The notes under the pieces were generated by a model. The model searched no databases and was not told where the DNA came from. It saw only the letters and a program-made list of their open reading frames with translations. A stretch of DNA of 5,404 nucleotides, from the NCBI GenBank assembly GCA_030638385.1, contig DAOWES010000250.1, positions 1 to 5,404 of the forward strand, in the 5' to 3' direction. Shown piece after piece: positions 5,222 to 5,404 of the stretch. The DNA is from Candidatus Cloacimonadota bacterium (GTDB lineage: Bacteria; Cloacimonadota; Cloacimonadia; Cloacimonadales; TCS61). Position numbers and translations under genes: made by a program. Numbering within the stretch: the first letter of the stretch is position 1; each line of letters begins with the position of its first letter.

Positions 5222-5404
5222 CTAACCTTTGTTTTCCTTTTCATAAGGAATTCCGTCTGCGGCTGGTGCGGCAGATTTTCCTACAAATGCAACCAAAATT
5301 ATCAGAGTTAAAGCATAAGGCATCATCGCAAATATTTGAGAAGGTATTTCAAAGTCAAACTGCCCTAAAAAGACAGTAAGACCTTGAGCACCACCAAATA
5401 GCAA
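5222..5404 (-). CDS. ABC transporter permease, C-terminal fragment (Bmp importer type)
   Basis: Only the last 60 residues are inside the window; the gene continues past the right edge, and the first visible codon (TTG, Leu) is internal, not a start. The fragment has a short amphipathic stretch, IPSQIFAMMPY (20-30), leading into a membrane helix (about 26-42), then the cytosolic tail GKSAAPAADGIPYEKE (42-57). That ending is characteristic of one of the two permeases (YufQ-like, BPD_transp_2 family) found with Bmp/PnrA binding proteins and RbsA-type ATPases. It fits with the lipoprotein gene downstream as part of the same importer. The ATPase and second permease would be expected further upstream on the - strand, outside this window. 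No terminator is seen after the stop codon at 5224-5222, so read-through into the lipoprotein gene is possible. Confidence 0.88.
   Translation of the reverse strand: MLFGGAQGLTVFLGQFDFEIPSQIFAMMPYALTLIILVAFVGKSAAPAADGIPYEKENKG

Noticed and set aside
1..5404. CRISPR array, tRNA, riboswitch, transposon ends or a defence/toxin system
   Set aside because: No regularly spaced repeats, no tRNA-like CCA-ending cloverleaf, no transposase or recombinase coding, and no toxin-antitoxin pair were seen on either strand.

Overview
This is an AT-rich (by eye about one third G+C) bacterial chromosomal window with ordinary housekeeping and transport genes. No rRNA, tRNA, CRISPR array, insertion sequence or phage gene is visible. 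The lineage cannot be fixed from this sequence. A YbbR-family protein, a Bmp-type purine-nucleoside-like ABC importer, endonuclease IV and strong AGGAGG-type ribosome binding sites would fit an AT-rich anaerobe, for example of the Cloacimonadota/FCB or Fusobacteria type. That placement is inference only.

Left half, + strand (228-3059): three tightly packed genes form one probable operon. The first (228-1163) is a helical-repeat (HEAT/AlkD-like) protein with a strongly basic, disordered Ser/His/Gln/Asn/Lys tail. The second (1163-2056) is a membrane-anchored YbbR-domain protein and overlaps the first by one base. The third is tsaD (2049-3059), the tRNA t6A37 threonylcarbamoyltransferase subunit; it overlaps ybbR by eight bases and has no clear ribosome binding site of its own, which suggests translational coupling.

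Middle (3060-3209): a convergent intergenic region rich in inverted repeats. The main one is a long hairpin (3169-3206) next to the nfo stop codon, a candidate two-way terminator.

Right half, - strand (5404 down to 3210): read in the direction of transcription, this holds the C-terminus of an ABC permease (cut by the window edge), a Bmp-family substrate-binding lipoprotein (5112-4114), and nfo, endonuclease IV (4052-3210), with all nine metal ligands intact. A textbook intrinsic terminator follows the lipoprotein gene and runs directly into the ribosome binding site of nfo, so how nfo is transcribed is an open question. The gap between permease and lipoprotein holds a candidate promoter overlapped by repeated TTGTTAA elements and palindromes, a plausible operator.

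I found no convincing new multi-gene system. The points most worth a second look are the basic-tailed helical-repeat protein coupled to ybbR and tsaD, the repeat-rich region upstream of the lipoprotein, and the terminator/ribosome-binding-site arrangement upstream of nfo.
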